This document shows positions 60,401-64,000 of a stretch of DNA of 64,000 nt, piece by piece. The position numbers and the translations under genes are program-made. How positions within the stretch are numbered: the stretch's first letter is position 1; each line of letters starts with the position of its first letter. Under the pieces are notes generated by a model that was given only the letters and a program-made list of their open reading frames with translations, was not told the origin of the DNA and searched no databases. Origin of the DNA: Myoxocephalus aenaeus (Eukaryota > Chordata > Actinopteri > Perciformes > Cottidae); the NCBI GenBank assembly GCA_038501785.1, contig JBAMJR010000084.1, positions 1,858,501 to 1,922,500 on the forward strand, in the 5' to 3' direction.

Positions 60401-63400
60401 CCGCTGGATGCTAACATACATCCACGTTATGAGGTCATAATGTCAGTGCTGTGACTACAGCTTGTTGCCCATAATGTCAAAATATATCAATGAATGTAGC
60501 TTTAAATCAATAGCCAAATTCATCTTTCAAATTATTCTGAGCGCCGACGATGTTTTTGGGGAGAAGAATTGGTGCCGTCTGTGTGTCGCTATCCAGCCCT
60601 TTATACCAAAGTGTGTTTCCATCCACTTGTTTTTATGCAATTCGTTTAATTGGGGGATATATTTTAAAGTTTTAACATTACATATAGTATAGAATGTCGA
60701 AAAAAAAGTCATGCAAAATGAAGAGATAAAGTGATATTTAAACATAAACTCAGACCTCAGGTGTTTTTTCTTTCCTCGAAAAGAGTAAAAGAAGATGCAT
60801 CAGCGGAGCTTTGTCATGTCCAGAAATGAACAAAGCCATTATGTGGCACACGCGTTGTTAGGATGGAAATCCAGGAGACCAGTAATTATTGTTGCTCCCC
60901 ACAAAATAAAAAAGTCGCATGTCAAAAAAAGCTGCCAAACCGGCTCAGCTGGGCGGCTGTGGCTGCTGAGCGGGTGGTAGTCGTCAGGCTGTGAGGCCGT
61001 GCCTGCCCACCATGGGGGGGGGGGGGGGGGGGGGTGCTTGGAGGCCACCTGTCTAGAGAGGCCCAGCAGTGCTATATGAAAGCAGATATGGGTCAACAGG
61101 TGTGTGTGCATGTGTGCATGGGCGTGTGTGTGTGTGTGTGTCGCGTCAACCAGGATTGTGACAAACAATGTCAGCAGCAGCTGATGCCAGCCACTCTGTC
61201 AGGAGTTGTCCCTAAATAGCTGAGGCCAGCAGTTGTCTGGAGGACAGTTGGTGCAGCTCCTTGCCGTCCCCTGCACCTCTATACCAGAGAATGTTGGACC
61301 TTCCCATGTTGATCTTCTTACTGTTCCAGTTTCTTCCACTAAAAACACACCTGTGATCATAAAGTGTTAAGTAGTAACGTGCTACCAGGCAAAACAAATA
61401 TCAATAAAGAAAAAGATATCCAGCTCATACAGGAACTGAAGAGAAGTTGCTGGGATTAAAACATATTCAGTTTGCTTTGTAGAATTATTGTTGACTTATG
61501 AAAAGGCAGTTTGCTTTGAAAGCAGGTCTGCCAAGGTCACGCTGGAGTAACAAGAGACATGAGACACAGCTATTCATGTTGAGCCTAACAGCACCTCTTA
61601 GATGTCAAAGTCTCCGCTAAGCCCGGTCGTTACTTAAGTATTGACGACCTGCTTGAGGGGAATGCAGCCGTGGTTAACTCCCTCATCTTAAACGGACCTA
61701 CAGTAGTGGAGGCTTTGTTTTCAGGGCCCTCTAGTCTGCACCCACTGATCCCCAACTCTGTCTCTATGCAGCCTTTTCTACCACGGCAACCGATACAGTA
61801 TACGCCCTTTGACCCCTCCTCTGTTTGGCCTGAGCAGGGCGACAACACCCCGTGGGATTCAAAATCAACCAGAGGCCAGGAGGTTAGACTGACCCCTTGT
61901 GACCTTTAGCCTTTACGAGGTTTTCCCTCCGCCATATGTCTGTGGCTCACCACGCCTCCTCCCCTCCCTGTGGCCAGAGGGAAGCTCGGCCTTCCAAGAG
62001 CAACAGAACGAACCGGCACCGATCGGATCCAAAGATCCGTCTGAGCTGCTCAGTTTTCACGTCCTCGTTCCAGCCAGCCATAGAAGCCCCCGCCGAGGAC
62101 TGGCCGCGCTAAGTGAGACGGCCGCTAATGTGCTGTCAGGAGCGCTGCCGATTTGAGCAGGGGTGCGGTGGAGCGGGCAGAGGAGAGCTGGGGGCTTCCT
62201 GTGTAGGCCATATTATTGGGGACTTTTCCCCCAGACAGGGAGAGAATTCCTGGCTAGAAACTGGAAGGACTTCAGTGGTGCGCCGGGGTTTGGCCAGCCG
62301 AGGCAGAATGTTAGGCATGGTGGACAGCTGCAGCACGGAGCTACTGTAAGACAGAGAAGGGGGGGGGCTGTTATTGCAAAACAACACAGAAGTCATATAC
62401 AGTATGAGCGCTGACTGTCAGTCTGGGGACATGTATAGGTCTGGAAATGTATTTTTCATAAGAAAAGGGAAGTGAAAACAAAACAGAACACAGAGGGTAA
62501 GGTTTGAGGATTACTCGAAAAACGCGTCATGCAATTCTGTGCAACACGGTTTCACTATTTCACACTCCTTTAAGCACCACACATATTCTCAGAAGTGAAG
62601 GAACAATGGGGTTTCATGGGGAGGAGATGCGGCACACGCAGATCTCCATCCAACCATCAACTATTATTATAATTCTGATCACCCTCCGTCTCATCTAGAG
62701 TATTTTTATTATTTTTTCATTGACTGAACGAGGGGAGTAATATGCACAGCTGTACAGCAAGGCGGCTCAAAATCCCCCAAACAGCAACGCTGCATTGTGC
62801 AGTGAGTGAAAATTGAAAAACAAAGTGAAAAATTGAATATTGGGAAGCTAATGGACCACATCCAAGGCTGTCCAAGAGCAGAGGTGGGTTTCATACGGTG
62901 GTGAGTCTGTTTTTCTCATCAGGGAGAACATGTTCACTCATTCTTATGGCAGGAATCTTTTCAACACCAGAGCTGAAGACCCAGCAGCGCAGAGGCCTCA
63001 GGAGCCTCCTGATGAGGGCAGCAGAAGCAGCGCAGTAAGAAAGAAAAAGCAGAAGAAAAAAAGACACGGCAGAGAGAAGTCAGGGTATATTCACATGAAA
63101 TGTGGAGCACTTTATTGCTCATGAAAAGTGGAAAGTTGATGCATTTCTGGTACCGATCCAAAAAAACGCTGGAGACAATTTTCCATTCGGTGTCATTTTG
63201 AACCAGCAGTGATCCCTTGTCATTGGTTTAGACAGCATGGCAGGGCCGGCTCGCTGGATGGGATGTAATTTGATGTGTACTGTGGTCAGTGTTGTAAGAT
63301 GTATTTTTGACTGACTGGAATTATTGCCACATACACTTCTGCAAATGTTACAAAAAGTTGCATCATATGGAAATATTTAGCTTCACGTCAAAACTCGCAT

Positions 63401-63511
63401 CACATCCTCACACACCCGTGCTGCTGTCGTCATTGTTTGTGTGGAAAAGACATCCTGCTAGTTTACACACAGTTACTGGTACAGCACGCATACAAACACA
63501 ACTTCATTAGT
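60401..63511. other. Downstream intergenic stretch, no secure gene
   Basis: Apart from the poly(G) run, a short TG array and one weak exon-like stretch at 62923-63034 (described in the findings), I see no coding region or RNA gene on either strand. Confidence 0.5.
61014..61034 (+). repeat. Poly(G) run, 21 bases
   Basis: An uninterrupted G homopolymer downstream of kcnq1. A short TG array follows at about 61121-61141. Confidence 0.9.
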
Positions 63512-63835
63512 TAGAAAAAATGATATTATTTGATTAATTGGGTCATTTATTTATGCAAATTTAAAACACAGGCTGTTTTAAATCTTCACAAATATAAAAA
63601 TCTTCTGCTTTTCTCGTTTTTTTATTGTTGTACAATGAATACTTTTGAGTTTGGTCCGACTAAAGAAGCAACTGGATATCATGTTGGACTATGGGAATTC
63701 ACAATTTACGTATTGTTTTTTTACTATATTCTGATATTTTATAGACTAAACGCTTAATTGATTAAAAGGAGAAGAAAAAAATCTACATTTTAATTAATAA
63801 TGCAAATAATCATTAGTTGCAGCTATAATTTCAGA
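63512..63835 (+). repeat. Teleost interspersed repeat (GATTAATT ... ATTAGTTGCAGC type)
   Basis: The order TTTGATTAATTGG, ATCTTCTGCTTTTCTCG, TACTTTTGAGTTTGGTCCGA, ATGTTGGACTATGGGAATTC, CTGATATTTTATAGACTAAA, TTAATTGATTAAAAGGAGAA, AATAATCATTAGTTGCAGCT follows, block by block, a very common fish repeat. That repeat has 'TCTGACATTTTATAGACTAAACAATTAATCGATTAATCGAGAA' and 'AATCGTTAGTTGCAGC' in the same order. It is therefore a near full-length copy. Degenerate relatives are at 17943 and 25757. Confidence 0.65.
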
Positions 63836-63855
63836 TGTATTATTCTAATCTTGTA

Positions 63856-63889
63856 TTTATTATTATTATTATTATTAATAATAATAATA
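63856..63889. repeat. (ATT)n/(AAT)n inverted microsatellite
   Basis: ATT repeats switch to AAT repeats near 63877, giving a self-complementary AT tract. Confidence 0.93.
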
Positions 63890-64000
63890 GATTTCATTTT
63901 TAAACGCCCTTTTCTTTCAAAGGAAACTCAGAGTGCCACAGAGCCAATATATAATAAAACAAATAAAAACATAGTTAAAGCAACCCCCAATAATATTTTT

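Noticed and set aside
61621..62160. Proline-rich frames at 61670-61909 and 61899-62156
   Set aside because: No splice-site support, no recognisable motif and no continuity between the frames.
1..64000. Search for tRNA, rRNA, CRISPR arrays, operons and phage-like modules
   Set aside because: No tRNA B-box type GTTCGAATCC, rRNA-like block, spaced repeat array or gene cluster was seen. The split-gene structure and repeats are those of a fish genome. A tRNAscan or Rfam run could still reveal small RNAs missed by eye.

Overview
This window is vertebrate nuclear DNA, almost certainly from a ray-finned (teleost) fish, and most likely a spiny-rayed fish. Genes are split by GT-AG introns. Long pure (CA)n/(TG)n and (CT)n microsatellites occur every few kilobases. 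Several interspersed repeats read like families I know from teleost genomes, including hAT-type elements. No bacterial or viral gene organisation is present. The species cannot be named from the sequence.

One gene can be supported with confidence: the 3' end of a KCNQ1 (Kv7.1) voltage-gated potassium channel gene on the + strand. Five coding exons are visible at 2036-2111, 3118-3212, 5069-5109, 6696-6757 and 56522-56668. They correspond to human exons 12-16 as I remember that gene, and all splice phases agree. Together they encode the end of the cytoplasmic C-terminus: helix B (calmodulin-binding side), helix C, and the helix D assembly coiled coil, followed by a short fish-type tail and the stop at 56666-56668. 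The 5' exons (voltage sensor, pore, helix A) lie left of the window. Splice sites were placed by eye from the reading frame and GT/AG signals.

Layout: 1-2035 is an upstream kcnq1 intron holding a broken 5' end of a minus-strand hAT-type transposon. 2036-6757 is a cluster of four short exons with microsatellite-rich introns. 6758-56521 is a single intron of about 49.8 kb in which I recognise no protein gene. It holds about a dozen long dinucleotide arrays, a 224-bp hAT MITE with an exact 8-bp target duplication, a 25-bp perfect terminal-inverted-repeat element, a polypyrimidine minisatellite, degenerate copies of teleost repeats and a weak zinc-finger-like ORF. 56522-56668 is the last coding exon. 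56669-64000 is 3' UTR plus intergenic DNA with homopolymers and repeats and no secure second gene.

The most interesting observation is regulatory. The 95-bp exon at 3118-3212 has a (TG)36 tract ending 8 bases before it in place of a polypyrimidine tract. Its 5' splice site is weak (GTGGTG), and its upstream intron carries complementary CA and TG arrays that could pair in the pre-mRNA. This resembles the UG-repeat arrangement that controls CFTR exon 9 skipping. I did not find a convincing new multi-gene system. Most long open frames here run through CA/TG repeats and are not genes.
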